This document shows, one piece after another, positions 25,811 through 34,884 of a DNA stretch of 64,000 nucleotides. A program made the position numbers and the translations under genes. How positions within the stretch are numbered: the first letter of the stretch is position 1; every line of letters starts with the position of its first letter. The notes under the pieces were generated by a model, which saw only the letters and a list, made by a program, of their open reading frames with translations, made no database searches and was not told the origin of the DNA. Origin of the DNA: Xenococcaceae cyanobacterium MO_167.B27 (lineage in GTDB: Bacteria > Cyanobacteriota > Cyanobacteriia > Cyanobacteriales > Xenococcaceae); NCBI GenBank assembly GCA_030065935.1, contig JASJCP010000006.1, positions 1 to 64,000 of the forward strand, written 5' to 3'.

Positions 25811-26905
25811 ATGCCATCAATTCCAATTAAAGTTTTTTTAGTAGAAGATTCTCCCGTTGCTTTAACAATTTTGCAACGGGTATTAAATAATTCTCCAGAA
25901 ATACAAATTGTCGGTACAGCTAGCAATGGTGTGATTGCTTTAAGGCAAATTCCTATCTTAAAACCAGATCTAGTTTGTACTGATTTACTTATGAGTAAAA
26001 TGGATGGTTTGGAATTTAGTCAACAATTAATGGCTGTATATCCCATACCCATTTTAGTAATTAGTGACCTAGTAACTAATAAAGATAGTACCAAAATTGA
26101 ACAATTGATAGAAGCAGGAGTTTTAGATGTTTTTCCGAAACCCAAAACAGGATTTATTCAGGATTATGAAAAACAGCAGCAAGCTTTAGTACAAAAAATC
26201 AAGCTGTTATCGGGAGTTAAAGTTTTCTCCAAAAGAAATAAATCTTTATCTTCCACTAAAATTACTCATCAGATTCCTAGTAATTTTAATTTTACTAATG
26301 ATATATTCTCCAAGCAAAAATACAAAATTGTAACTATTGGTGTTTCTACAGGAGGTCCTAAAGCACTGCAAACTATTTTGAAAAAATTACCTGCTGATTT
26401 TCCCTTACCCATAGTTTGTATTCAACACATTACTGATGGGTTTTTAAATAGTTTTATAGACTGGCTTGATGCAGACTGTAGCCTCAATATTAAAGTAGCA
26501 GAAAGGGGGGAAAAGCCATTACCAGGAATCGTCTATTTTGCTCCAGAACAATATCATCTAGAATTAGATTTTAAAGGAAAATTTATTTATTCTGATGCTC
26601 CACCAATTAATAGTCATCGTCCTTCTGTCACTATTAGTTTTACCTCTATTGCTCAATTTTACGGAAAACAAGCGATCGCTATTTTGTTAACAGGAATGGG
26701 AAAAGACGGAGTTTTAGGAATGGAAAAGATTTACCACATAGGAGGAATGACAATTGCTCAAGATGAAGCTACTAGTATTATTTTTGGAATGCCAAAAGAA
26801 GCCATTAAATTAGGAATAGTACAGCAAATTTTACCTTTACAAGAAATTGCTTATGCCTTGATGGAATTAGTTGGTTATAACAATAAAATAAATAATTTTC
26901 CTTGA
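25811..26905 (+). CDS. cheB: chemotaxis response regulator protein-glutamate methylesterase
   Basis: CheB removes methyl groups from, and deamidates, receptor glutamates, resetting receptor sensitivity. The 364-residue protein has a receiver (6-125; acceptor Asp58 in CTDLLMSKMDG), a linker and a methylesterase domain (170-360). The catalytic triad is visible as Ser180 in GVSTGGP, His207 in IQHITDGF and Asp300 in TGMGKDG. The usual receiver MP motif reads MS here. With CheR downstream it gives this array a methylation-based adaptation system, which the well-studied Synechocystis pil/tax operons lack. A 691-bp gap separates it from the upstream receiver gene. Confidence 0.95.
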   Translation: MPSIPIKVFLVEDSPVALTILQRVLNNSPEIQIVGTASNGVIALRQIPILKPDLVCTDLLMSKMDGLEFSQQLMAVYPIPILVISDLVTNKDSTKIEQLIEAGVLDVFPKPKTGFIQDYEKQQQALVQKIKLLSGVKVFSKRNKSLSSTKITHQIPSNFNFTNDIFSKQKYKIVTIGVSTGGPKALQTILKKLPADFPLPIVCIQHITDGFLNSFIDWLDADCSLNIKVAERGEKPLPGIVYFAPEQYHLELDFKGKFIYSDAPPINSHRPSVTISFTSIAQFYGKQAIAILLTGMGKDGVLGMEKIYHIGGMTIAQDEATSIIFGMPKEAIKLGIVQQILPLQEIAYALMELVGYNNKINNFP

Positions 26906-26915
26906 TTTCAATAAG

Positions 26916-26934
26916 TTTCATTCTCGCGCTTCCA
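26916..26934 (+). repeat. copy of the 25184-25202 repeat
   Basis: Nineteen bases are identical to 25184-25202, including CATTCTCGCGCTTCC. It lies in the short gap between cheB and cheR, so the insert sits inside the operon. Confidence 0.7.
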
Positions 26935-26987
26935 AAGAATAAATTATTTGTAGTATTTTACAGAGAAGTAATTATCAATTATTCAAG

Positions 26988-28595
26988 ATGAATCAACTTT
27001 TATGTGAGAAGTTAATCAGTCTGATATCTCAGCAGATTGGATTTCATATTAAACCCAAATATTATGCTACTTTAGAAGATATTATTCAAAAAAGAATTAA
27101 AATATTAAACCTCTCAAATTCCTGGGATTATTATAATCTATTAAGACATATTATTGACAGTAAATCTGGTGATATTTCTCTCCAACAAAAATATAAAGCA
27201 GAAAAAGAATGGCAGACATTAGCTACTATTATTACTAATGGAGAAAGTTTCTTTTTTCGCGATCGCGGACAATTTAACTTATTAGAAAAAACTATTATTC
27301 CTCAATTAATTGCTAGCAAAAGACAAGCTTACAAAAACAAACAAGCTCTCGCTCTTAGTCTAAAAATCTGGAGTTCAGGATGTTCAATGGGACAAGAACC
27401 TTACTCCTTGGCTATTTTACTTCACAAAATAATTCCTGATATCCTTCAATGGAATATTACTATTATTGGCACAGATATTAATCAAGATTTTCTTGACAAA
27501 GCTAAAATCGGAATTTATCAAGATTGGTCTTTTCGTCTGAGTGACTCATCCTTAAAAAAAGATTACTTTACTACCACTAAAAAAGGATGGCAAATTAATA
27601 CTCATATTCAAAAGATGGTTACATTTTGGCAAGATAATATAGTCCAAGATAAAATACTTCCTGCTCCTTGTTATGGCATAGACTTGATTATTTGTCGTAA
27701 CGTCTTTATTTATTTTGAAAAACACTCTATTACTAAAGGAGTAAACAAATTCTATTCCGCTTTAAATCCTGAAGGATATTTTATGACTGGTCATGCAGAA
27801 TTACAAGGAGTTTCTTTAAAGGGATTTAAAACTTTAAGCTTTCCTGAATCAATTATTTATCAAAGATTAGCCAAGGGCACAAGAGATGATTTTTTACCCT
27901 TACCTCAAAACAATCTAAATTATCAATCTGTTGGGATAAGCTTACAAGAAAATAATCCTTTACAATCTGCTATAGCTTATCCTCAAAATATTTTAAATAA
28001 AAATTACTCAGATAGCCCTACTTGCTCCTCTCAAAAAAATCAAATTCAAACTACTTCACCATCTAGTAATAATAACAGTGATGATCGCATTTTATTACGG
28101 GACTTAGAAAACTTATTAGCAGCAGGTAAATATAATCAAGTTATTGCACAAGGACAACAAATTATTCAACAACAATCCAATGAGCATCTTATATATTACA
28201 TCATGGCTCAAGCTCATACTAATCAAGGCAACATAGAACAAGCAGAACAATATTGCCAACAAGTACTAAAAATAGATTCTATATTTGTTCCTTCTATATA
28301 TCTTTTAGCACAAATTGCTAAATCGCAAAACAACCTGAAAAAAGCTAAAGAATTACTCAAAAGAATAATTTATCTTGAACCATCTTCGATTATAGCTTAT
28401 CTAGAATTAGCCTCAGTTTATACCAGCGAAGCTGATAGCAATAGAGCCAGCAAAATGTATCGTACTGCTCATGAAATCTTACAAGACTTTCCATCAGATA
28501 AAACATTTGACTATCAAGGAACAGTTACAGTCAGTCAATTAAGAAGTCATATTGAAGATAAATTATCTGGATTTTCAGAATGCGATCGCCTATAA
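26988..28595 (+). CDS. cheR: CheR chemotaxis methyltransferase with C-terminal TPRs
   Basis: CheR methylates receptor glutamates using S-adenosylmethionine. The 535-residue protein has the CheR N-terminal helical domain (1-75), the methyltransferase domain (about 80-295) with NGESFFFRD, WSSGCSMGQEPYSLA, IGTDIN, a central ICRNVFIYF and FMTGHAE, a low-complexity linker (300-365) and TPR-like helices (about 370-510). CheR-TPR fusions are known to act in non-classical chemosensory pathways. It is the last gene of the chemosensory run, and its 3' end lies in HIP1-rich sequence (28581-28611). Confidence 0.93.
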   Translation: MNQLLCEKLISLISQQIGFHIKPKYYATLEDIIQKRIKILNLSNSWDYYNLLRHIIDSKSGDISLQQKYKAEKEWQTLATIITNGESFFFRDRGQFNLLEKTIIPQLIASKRQAYKNKQALALSLKIWSSGCSMGQEPYSLAILLHKIIPDILQWNITIIGTDINQDFLDKAKIGIYQDWSFRLSDSSLKKDYFTTTKKGWQINTHIQKMVTFWQDNIVQDKILPAPCYGIDLIICRNVFIYFEKHSITKGVNKFYSALNPEGYFMTGHAELQGVSLKGFKTLSFPESIIYQRLAKGTRDDFLPLPQNNLNYQSVGISLQENNPLQSAIAYPQNILNKNYSDSPTCSSQKNQIQTTSPSSNNNSDDRILLRDLENLLAAGKYNQVIAQGQQIIQQQSNEHLIYYIMAQAHTNQGNIEQAEQYCQQVLKIDSIFVPSIYLLAQIAKSQNNLKKAKELLKRIIYLEPSSIIAYLELASVYTSEADSNRASKMYRTAHEILQDFPSDKTFDYQGTVTVSQLRSHIEDKLSGFSECDRL

Positions 28596-28617
28596 ATAAG
28601 CGATCGCTTAAACCTGA

Positions 28618-28926
28618 TCACTTTAGCCTACTCGATAACTCTTTGGAGTTTATCGAACGAGTATTATAAGGAGATGGTTCTGGGTCTATTTGCGGTACAA
28701 CTAGATAAATTAAGATGCAACCCACTAAAACAATGATTGATTTTGTCTGAGGACTGATTTTCCAATTAAATCGCTTTTGAGTCAGTTGATTGGTTGATGG
28801 TAATAGTATTAGACCCATTAGCAGAAAAACCGTACCAATTACGATGTATGGAGGGGGATTCATTAAAGCAGCAAAACAAGCCATTAGAAACAGAATCCCT
28901 AGTAATCGACTGAAAGAAGAAGCCAT
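28618..28926 (-). CDS. small membrane protein of unknown function
   Basis: The 102-residue product has three or four hydrophobic stretches (about 6-23, 25-43 and 63-80) and a polar C-terminus. It is convergent with cheR and starts 282 bp from the TetR gene. I do not recognise the family; the hydrophobic pattern and the absence of a competing frame support it being real. Confidence 0.5.
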   Translation of the reverse strand: MASSFSRLLGILFLMACFAALMNPPPYIVIGTVFLLMGLILLPSTNQLTQKRFNWKISPQTKSIIVLVGCILIYLVVPQIDPEPSPYNTRSINSKELSSRLK

Positions 28927-29153
28927 TATTAATATTGTTATAAGTCTGCTTAATTTATTGGTAACTCTTTAATTAAGAGTTTTATCACTACTTCATAGTT
29001 CCCTATGTATCCCCTAAAAATATCAATAACACGAGTTAGTGGTTAGTAGGAGCGTGGTTAGTAGTTAGTTGTTGATTACTGTTTACTGATTACTGATTAC
29101 TGTTCTGATGTCCTTAATCCTTTATTCCTCATCCTTTACCAAGGAAAATATTT

Positions 29154-29172
29154 GAACAATCATTCTAAAAAA
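29154..29172 (+). promoter_or_regulatory. candidate TetR operator, copy 1
   Basis: GAACAATCATTCTAAAAAA, 37 bp upstream of the regulator's start, matches GAACATTCATTCAAAAAA found before the peroxiredoxin gene. Two near-identical motifs before two adjacent units suggest a common regulator, most simply the TetR protein itself. Confidence 0.4.
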
Positions 29173-29208
29173 TGTTATAGTGTTTCTAGAGTAAAAAAGC
29201 AGGAGGCA

Positions 29209-29790
29209 ATGGCAAGAAAGAAAGAGTTTGATAAAGAAGAAGTATTAGGCAAAGCAATGATAACTTTCTGGCGTTATGGCTATGAAGGGACATCGATGCA
29301 AAAATTAGTGGAAAGTATGGGGATTAACCGAGGGAGTCTCTACGACACTTTTGGGGATAAACGCTCTCTGTTTTTATCTGCGATGGCTCATTACGAACAA
29401 ACAGTAATGAAAAATATAATCGCTTCCCTCAAAAGCGATGATGCCTCAAAACAGAGTATTATTGATTTGTTTCGGAATGTAGTGGCACAAACAGTCAAAA
29501 ATAATCACTATTATGGTTGTTTAATTACCAATACGGCGATCGAACTCTGTCCCCATGATAGGGAGACACAAAATCAAGTTGATACCAATTTTCGCCAAGT
29601 TGCTAATGCTTTTAAACACGCTCTGAGTAAGGCTCAAGCCAAAGGAGAGATAAGGAGCGATCGCGATATAAATAGTATTGCTCAGTATTTGACTTCCAGT
29701 CTGCAAGGCTTACAAGTTATTGCCAAAGTTAACCGCGATCGCGATACCTTGAATAATATCGTCAATGTTATTGTGTCGGTATTAGACTAA
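29209..29790 (+). CDS. TetR-family transcriptional regulator
   Basis: I choose the ATG at 29209, preceded by AGGAGG at 29201-29206, giving 193 residues; a TTG at 29152 would add unlikely N-terminal residues. The helix-turn-helix is FDKEEVLGKAMITFWRYGYE then GTSMQKLVESMGINRGSLYDTFGDKRSLF, typical of TetR/AcrR proteins. The C-terminal ligand domain contains GCLITNTAIE. It is followed by a peroxiredoxin-like and a thioredoxin gene in the same direction, so it probably controls a redox-stress unit. A shared motif lies upstream of both units (see 29154-29172 and 29815-29832). Confidence 0.9.
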   Translation: MARKKEFDKEEVLGKAMITFWRYGYEGTSMQKLVESMGINRGSLYDTFGDKRSLFLSAMAHYEQTVMKNIIASLKSDDASKQSIIDLFRNVVAQTVKNNHYYGCLITNTAIELCPHDRETQNQVDTNFRQVANAFKHALSKAQAKGEIRSDRDINSIAQYLTSSLQGLQVIAKVNRDRDTLNNIVNVIVSVLD

Positions 29791-29814
29791 GGGAATTTTT
29801 TTGACTCTTTACTA

Positions 29815-29832
29815 GAACATTCATTCAAAAAA
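29815..29832 (+). promoter_or_regulatory. candidate TetR operator, copy 2
   Basis: GAACATTCATTCAAAAAA lies 10 bp upstream of the peroxiredoxin-like start codon, overlapping its ribosome-binding region. It repeats the motif at 29154-29172, with one base changed and one missing. Confidence 0.4.
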
Positions 29833-29842
29833 GGAAATCAAG

Positions 29843-30499
29843 ATGAACTTAACTGAACAATTAACTGATGTTCGTAATAAATTCCGCAGCAATCAACCAG
29901 AAGAAATTAAAGAGGTAATGGCAAAAGCTACAACAGATTTAATTAACTCCAAAATTGCCGAACAAAGTCTGAATGTGGGGGATCAAGTACCCTACTTTAC
30001 CCTACCCAACGCGGTAGGAAAAAATATAAACATACAATCTCTATTAGAAAAAGGTGCAGTAGTAATTTCCTTTTATCGTGGTGGTTGGTGTCCCTACTGC
30101 AACTTAGAATTAAGAGCCTTACAAAAATCTTTACCCGAAATTGAAGCTAAAGGAGCTACTCTAGTGGCGATTTCCCCTGAAACTCCTGATAATTCCCTCT
30201 CCACTAGCGAAAAAAATGAACTAACATTTGAAGTCTTAAGCGATCAAGGAAACCAGATAGCTAAACAATTTGGCTTAGTTTTTACCCTTCCTGAAGAATT
30301 AAGACCAATTTACGAGCAATTTGGTATTGATCTACCTGCTTATAACGGCGATGAAACTTTTGAGTTACCAATACCAGCCACCTATATAGTTGCACCCGAT
30401 GGCAAGATTACTCATAGCTTTGTCAACCCCGACTATACTCAGAGACTTGATCCCACAGAAATTATTACAGCCATCAAAAGTATTACTGTCAATGCTTAA
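29843..30499 (+). CDS. peroxiredoxin-like (AhpC/TSA family) protein
   Basis: The 218-residue thioredoxin-fold protein carries FYRGGWCPYCNLEL with Cys83 and Cys86, the AhpC/TSA-like redox-active pair. This CxxC form belongs to the peroxiredoxin-like group rather than the classical two-cysteine Prx. It probably reduces peroxides in the cytosol using the thioredoxin encoded 36 bp downstream. Residues 1-40 form a helical extension. Control by the upstream TetR gene is likely. Confidence 0.88.
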   Translation: MNLTEQLTDVRNKFRSNQPEEIKEVMAKATTDLINSKIAEQSLNVGDQVPYFTLPNAVGKNINIQSLLEKGAVVISFYRGGWCPYCNLELRALQKSLPEIEAKGATLVAISPETPDNSLSTSEKNELTFEVLSDQGNQIAKQFGLVFTLPEELRPIYEQFGIDLPAYNGDETFELPIPATYIVAPDGKITHSFVNPDYTQRLDPTEIITAIKSITVNA

Positions 30500-30535
30500 A
30501 GTTAGTTAACTTTAAATCTCACAGGAGAATGCACT

Positions 30536-30886
30536 ATGTCAGATCAAGTTAAATACATCACTCTCAGCACGGACAAGTTTGAAACAGAAGTGATTAAAAG
30601 TGATATTCCAGTTGTAGTTGATTTTTGGGCTGCTTGGTGTGGTCCTTGTCGGGTTATGAACCCGATAATTGAAAACCTAGCAACAGAATTGGAAGGGGTA
30701 GCAAAAGTAGCCAAAGTAAATATTGACGACCATGGAACCCTAGCTACTAATTACGGTATTGAGGCAATTCCTACGATCTTAATCTTCCAAAATGGAGAAG
30801 TAATTCACCGTATCTCAGGGATTATTTCTCAAGCAGCATTACAAGATAAAATTGAAGTCTTAACTAATAGGGTGTCTGCCGTGTGA
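30536..30886 (+). CDS. trxA: thioredoxin
   Basis: The 116-residue protein has the active site WAAWCGPC (Cys35 and Cys38) and the cis-proline region GIEAIPTILIF. Thioredoxins reduce disulfides in target enzymes. The gene follows the peroxiredoxin-like gene by 36 bp with the ribosome-binding site ACAGGAGAA, consistent with its serving as that enzyme's electron donor. Cyanobacteria carry several thioredoxins, so the symbol is generic. Confidence 0.93.
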   Translation: MSDQVKYITLSTDKFETEVIKSDIPVVVDFWAAWCGPCRVMNPIIENLATELEGVAKVAKVNIDDHGTLATNYGIEAIPTILIFQNGEVIHRISGIISQAALQDKIEVLTNRVSAV

Positions 30887-31026
30887 TGCAATCTTTAGAT
30901 ATAGATTGTAGTAAATAGAGGGAGTTTCCGAAGCAGGAAAGGGGCGGAAGTCGCAGCGCGTCGGAGAATTTCTCCCTTTATCCCTGCTCCTGACGAAGCC
31001 CTTTTCCCCTAATGTTTGCGATCTAT

Positions 31027-31476
31027 TTATATTTCGCCACGAATGTCCTCTATTACACCATCTCTGAGGACAATTTCTACATTGAGTTTTTTAACCAGAT
31101 TATCCCCCTTCTCGACTCGGAAAAAGCTTTCCATTTGGGCTTGGACAACTTCTTGATCTAGTTCTAACAGTTGTACTTGTTGTAGCTGTTGCAGAAACTG
31201 ATTTTTCTTGTTGAGAAGTTCACTTTTCTTTTGATTAACCTGAGTTTGAATATTCTCAATTTGTTTTGCTGTTTGAGGGCTAGAAGGGTTTTTGGTTTGT
31301 TTTTGAATTTCCTCTACAGTTCTTTTTCCCTGCATCTCTAACTGCTGTAACTGTTGATCTAGTTGGGAAATTTGGCTTTGAAGTTGTTGCTGTACTTCTT
31401 CTTTCCAACGGGAAGTAACGATCGCCTTGACAGTAATAGGGCGTTTTAACATTAAGCTAGAAGTAACGTGTTCCAT
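31027..31476 (-). CDS. YlqD-family protein
   Basis: The 149-residue protein is mostly a long coiled coil (about 25-110, rich in Q, E and K) with a conserved opening LKRPITVKAIVTSRWKEEVQ and a closing beta-rich segment VEKGDNLVKKLNVEIVLRDGVIEDIRGE. This matches the YlqD family known from Bacillus and cyanobacteria, whose function is not established. It is convergent with trxA and diverges from the DUF3172 gene. Confidence 0.8.
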   Translation of the reverse strand: MEHVTSSLMLKRPITVKAIVTSRWKEEVQQQLQSQISQLDQQLQQLEMQGKRTVEEIQKQTKNPSSPQTAKQIENIQTQVNQKKSELLNKKNQFLQQLQQVQLLELDQEVVQAQMESFFRVEKGDNLVKKLNVEIVLRDGVIEDIRGEI

Positions 31477-31671
31477 GAAAAAAATTCCTTAATCGCTTTT
31501 TGAAGACTACCAGTCTAATCGATATACCATTAAAGTTAAACATTTTTTCTTTACAATCATAAAAGGGATAAAAGATAAAGGATAAAGGATAAGGAAATAT
31601 CACCCGACTATAAGATCTCGTCCATTATTTGCTCATCATTCATCCCTCATCGTTACCTTACTTCTAAATCT

Positions 31672-32232
31672 ATGGCACCCAGAAATAGATACGATTATGA
31701 TCGCTATAATGGTTCTTCCTCTCGAAAGTCTGCACCCCCTGGTGGTGGTGGAAAAAGTCCTATTGATGTGGCAAAAGCAGCTATTTTAGCCAGTGTATTT
31801 ATTTTAGGTGTGGTAGTGGGTATTGCCCTCAACTTTAGCAATAATTCCAATTTAGATACCGTTGACTCTCGGTTTGAAATTGACCAACAAGCACCTAATG
31901 CAGAACTATGTCAACAATTTGGGGCTAGCGCGATCGTCTCTAATATGCGAGTATACCTAACATTGAACCCCTTTAATGTGTTTGTAACTCAACCTGTAAT
32001 GGAACCTGGTTGTGTATTGCGTCAAAATAATTGGTCATTACTAGAAAAGCAAAATTTAGTAACATCAGAACAAGTGAGAGACTGTAAAAGGAGAATGAAT
32101 ACTTTTGGCTTTACAGGAGTTTTAGAAGGTTCACCCAAGATTAACTGTATTTATCAAAATGATTCTATGGGTAACTTGTTCCTGAATAAGTCTGGTGGCT
32201 CTACTGTAAGACCTGAGTCTGATAATTTTTAG
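31672..32232 (+). CDS. DUF3172 membrane protein
   Basis: The 186-residue protein has a basic, Gly-rich N-terminus, one membrane helix (about 40-60, AAILASVFILGVVVGIAL) and a C-terminal domain with three conserved cysteines (ELCQQFGASA, EPGCVLR, INCIYQN). This is the cyanobacterial and plastid DUF3172 family, whose role is unknown. The domain probably faces the lumen or periplasm, where the cysteines could form disulfides. It is convergent with ubiD. Confidence 0.85.
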   Translation: MAPRNRYDYDRYNGSSSRKSAPPGGGGKSPIDVAKAAILASVFILGVVVGIALNFSNNSNLDTVDSRFEIDQQAPNAELCQQFGASAIVSNMRVYLTLNPFNVFVTQPVMEPGCVLRQNNWSLLEKQNLVTSEQVRDCKRRMNTFGFTGVLEGSPKINCIYQNDSMGNLFLNKSGGSTVRPESDNF

Positions 32233-32296
32233 TAGTAGGGTGGGTATTGCCCACCTTATCAAAATTTCAGTGTTGGGGGGCTAAAACTTAAAATTT

Positions 32297-33805
32297 TTAC
32301 TTCATGTCATAACCAAACAAATTGGCATCAACTTCAGACAAATGAATATCCCCTAAACCATATTCCGCCCAACGTCTTGATACCATATCAGCAGTATCAG
32401 GATCCGATTCTAAAGGTTTACCCCATTCGTGGTTAGTTTCAGGGTGTATTTTAGTAGTTGCATCAATTCCCATGCGCCCACCTAAACCTATTTTGGCACT
32501 GGCAAAATCAAGGGTATCAAAGGGAGTATCAGGGAGAATAAACACATCACGAGAAGGATCGACTTTAGAAGAAATTGCCCAAACTACCTGACGCGGATCG
32601 CGGATATTAATATCTTTGTCCACCACAATGACAAACTTGGTGTAAGTAAATTGGGGTAGCGCGCTCCAAAAAGCCAAGGCTGCACGTCTGGCTTGACCAG
32701 GATAAGCTTTATCAATAGAGATAATAGCTGCTTTGTAACTTAATGCTTCCATAGGGAGGAAGAAATCTACAATTTCCGAGACTTGTTGACGGAGAATTGG
32801 GGTATAGATGCGGTTAAGTGCGATCGCCATCATCGCTTCTTCTTTGGGGGGGCGACCGCTAAAAGTAGTAAGATAAATTGGGTCTTTGCGATGGGTCATG
32901 CAGTGGAAACGCACTAGGGGAGAATCTTCCACACCGCCATAGTAGCCCATATGATCTCCGAATGGACCATCGGGTAATACTTCCCCTGGGGTAATGGTTC
33001 CTTCTAAGACAAATTCTGAATCTGCTGGTACTTCTAGATCGAGGGTTTTACATTTGGCGAGTTTTACCCCACTACCACCATATAAACCTGCAAATAACCA
33101 TTCTGATAAATCTACAGGAATAGGGGTAGCTGCTGCCATAATAATTAATGGATCCACTCCAAGGGCGATCGCAACTTCCAGTTTTTTCCCTGCTTCTGCT
33201 GCTTTCCTTAAGTGTCTTGCACCACCTCTAACAGATAACCAGTGAACCGTCATGGTAGTTTTAGATTGCAACTGTAAGCGATATACCCCTACATTGGGCG
33301 TACCTGTTTCTACATCTTTAGTAATTACCAATCCCAGAGTGATAATTTTTCCTGCATCCCCAATATAGGGGCGAATCATGGGAATTGTGTTTAAGTCTAA
33401 ATCTGAATCCTCAATAACTACCTGCTGACAGGGAGGGAAAAAGTCTCTTCCTGGTTTAGCTTTAACCACATCAAATAAGACTTTGCCAAAATCTATAGCT
33501 TGAGATACTTTTTTAGGTGGTTTGGGTTGTTGCAGCATTGCCAATTTGCGCCCCAAGTCTTCTAACTCCTCTGGTTGCTGCATATTCATCGCCCAGCAGA
33601 TTCTTTCTACTGTACCCATAAGGTTCACTGCTACAGGAAAGGGCGAACCTTTAACATTCTCAAATAATAAACCAGGCCCCCCTGCTTGTAGCATTCGGTT
33701 AGAAATTTCCGCAATTTCTAAGTCCCCATCTACTAAAGCATTAATCCGTCGTAGTTGTCCTCTCTCTTCTAAGATTTTGATAAATCCCCGTAAATCCCTA
33801 GCCAT
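32297..33805 (-). CDS. ubiD: UbiD-family decarboxylase
   Basis: UbiD enzymes use prenylated FMN to decarboxylate aromatic or alpha,beta-unsaturated acids; in cyanobacteria this one is thought to act on 4-hydroxybenzoate-derived intermediates of plastoquinone synthesis. The 502-residue length is normal. Conserved stretches are RDLRGFIKILEERGQLRRI, GDHMGYYGG, HCMTHRKDPIYLTTFSGRPP and DKDINIRDPRQVVWA. The UbiX partner that makes the cofactor is not in this window. Confidence 0.93.
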   Translation of the reverse strand: MARDLRGFIKILEERGQLRRINALVDGDLEIAEISNRMLQAGGPGLLFENVKGSPFPVAVNLMGTVERICWAMNMQQPEELEDLGRKLAMLQQPKPPKKVSQAIDFGKVLFDVVKAKPGRDFFPPCQQVVIEDSDLDLNTIPMIRPYIGDAGKIITLGLVITKDVETGTPNVGVYRLQLQSKTTMTVHWLSVRGGARHLRKAAEAGKKLEVAIALGVDPLIIMAAATPIPVDLSEWLFAGLYGGSGVKLAKCKTLDLEVPADSEFVLEGTITPGEVLPDGPFGDHMGYYGGVEDSPLVRFHCMTHRKDPIYLTTFSGRPPKEEAMMAIALNRIYTPILRQQVSEIVDFFLPMEALSYKAAIISIDKAYPGQARRAALAFWSALPQFTYTKFVIVVDKDINIRDPRQVVWAISSKVDPSRDVFILPDTPFDTLDFASAKIGLGGRMGIDATTKIHPETNHEWGKPLESDPDTADMVSRRWAEYGLGDIHLSEVDANLFGYDMK

Positions 33806-33851
33806 AGTTGAGTAGTATTAAAATTTCACTATTTATTGTGACGCTTTCTGG

Positions 33852-33955
33852 GGAAAAATGGGAATGGGGAAGTGGGGATTGGGGAAGTGGGGAAGTGGGG
33901 AAGTCGGGAAGTGGGGGAATGGGGAAGTGGGGAATGGGGAAGTGGGGATTGGGAA
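33852..33955. repeat. G-rich GGGGAAGT/GGGGATTG repeats
   Basis: Roughly a dozen degenerate 7-10 bp units of GGGGAAGT, GGGGAAT and GGGGATTG run together, followed by four copies of GCTAGTT at 33966-33990. The plus strand has many G-runs of four, so quadruplex formation is possible. It separates the start of ubiD from the end of the pirin gene. Confidence 0.85.
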
Positions 33956-33998
33956 ATTAACTACTTGCTAGTTGCTAGTTGCTAGTTGCTACTTTGAT

Positions 33999-34703
33999 TC
34001 AAGAAGCCAAATCAAATAAGAGAACTTCTGTCTTGTCTGCTAGACCTTTTAAGTTAATCTTCTCTTCTAGAAAGATAGCAGCACCATCACCAGCACTTAG
34101 AGATTGGTCATTAACACTAACTGCACCTTTTACTACTTGTAACCAGAGAGAACGGTTTGTAGCAAGATTGTGAGTCACTTTTTGATCAACATCTAGGATA
34201 GTACTGTAAAGATTAACATCTTGATGAATAGTTACAGAACCATCTCTTCCATCTTGTGAACCAACTAACCGAAGTTTGCCTTGTTTTTCTGCTTCTGAAA
34301 AAGCTTTCTCCTCGTAACTGGGTTTTAATCCTGTTTGTTCGGGAATAATCCAAATTTGCAAAAAGTGAACAGGATGATCACTAGAAGGATTATATTCGCT
34401 GTGGGTAATACCTGTACCTGCGGACATTCGCTGCACATCTCCAGGGCGAATAATCGAGCCATTCCCCATATTATCTTTGTGTTCTAATTCCCCTTCGATG
34501 ACATAGGAAATTATTTCCATATCTCGATGACTATGGCTAGCAAAGCCTTGTTTTGGGGTTACTTTGTCTTCGTTAATTACTCTTAGATTCCCAAAACCCA
34601 TATAGTTAGGGTCGTAATATCTACCAAAAGAAAAACTATGTCTGCTATCGAGCCAACCAAAGTTAGCAGCACCCCTTTCATTAGCAGGACGAATTGTAAT
34701 CAT
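33999..34703 (-). CDS. pirin-family cupin protein (YhhW-like)
   Basis: The 234-residue bicupin starts with [23 protein letters not shown] and has the N-terminal metal-site motif [24 protein letters not shown] with its three histidines and glutamate. YhhW/YhaK-type pirins can have quercetin 2,3-dioxygenase activity in vitro; the physiological role is often linked to redox stress. It lies upstream of ubiD and downstream of a CDGSH gene on the same strand. Confidence 0.9.
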   Translation of the reverse strand: MITIRPANERGAANFGWLDSRHSFSFGRYYDPNYMGFGNLRVINEDKVTPKQGFASHSHRDMEIISYVIEGELEHKDNMGNGSIIRPGDVQRMSAGTGITHSEYNPSSDHPVHFLQIWIIPEQTGLKPSYEEKAFSEAEKQGKLRLVGSQDGRDGSVTIHQDVNLYSTILDVDQKVTHNLATNRSLWLQVVKGAVSVNDQSLSAGDGAAIFLEEKINLKGLADKTEVLLFDLAS

Positions 34704-34743
34704 GATATCTTTCCTCGAAATACCAAATTAAAAGATAGTTATT

Positions 34744-34764
34744 AGACTTCTTGTAAGAGGTCTA
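34744..34764. repeat. short inverted repeat resembling a MITE end
   Basis: The stretch from AGACTTCTTG to AAGAGGTCT folds back on itself. AGACCTCTTGCAAAAA at about 7605 shares the same core, a common dispersed sequence in cyanobacterial genomes. It sits just upstream of the pirin start. Confidence 0.35.
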
Positions 34765-34884
34765 TTAATCATCAACTTTGTCTGCGTTCATCTGTGTATT
34801 GGTTGTGAATCATCATTAAAAGCCATAACTTATGCCAGAAATCTCGGTTTATGGCGATCGCCAGCCCTAACGAATTACCAAGAA

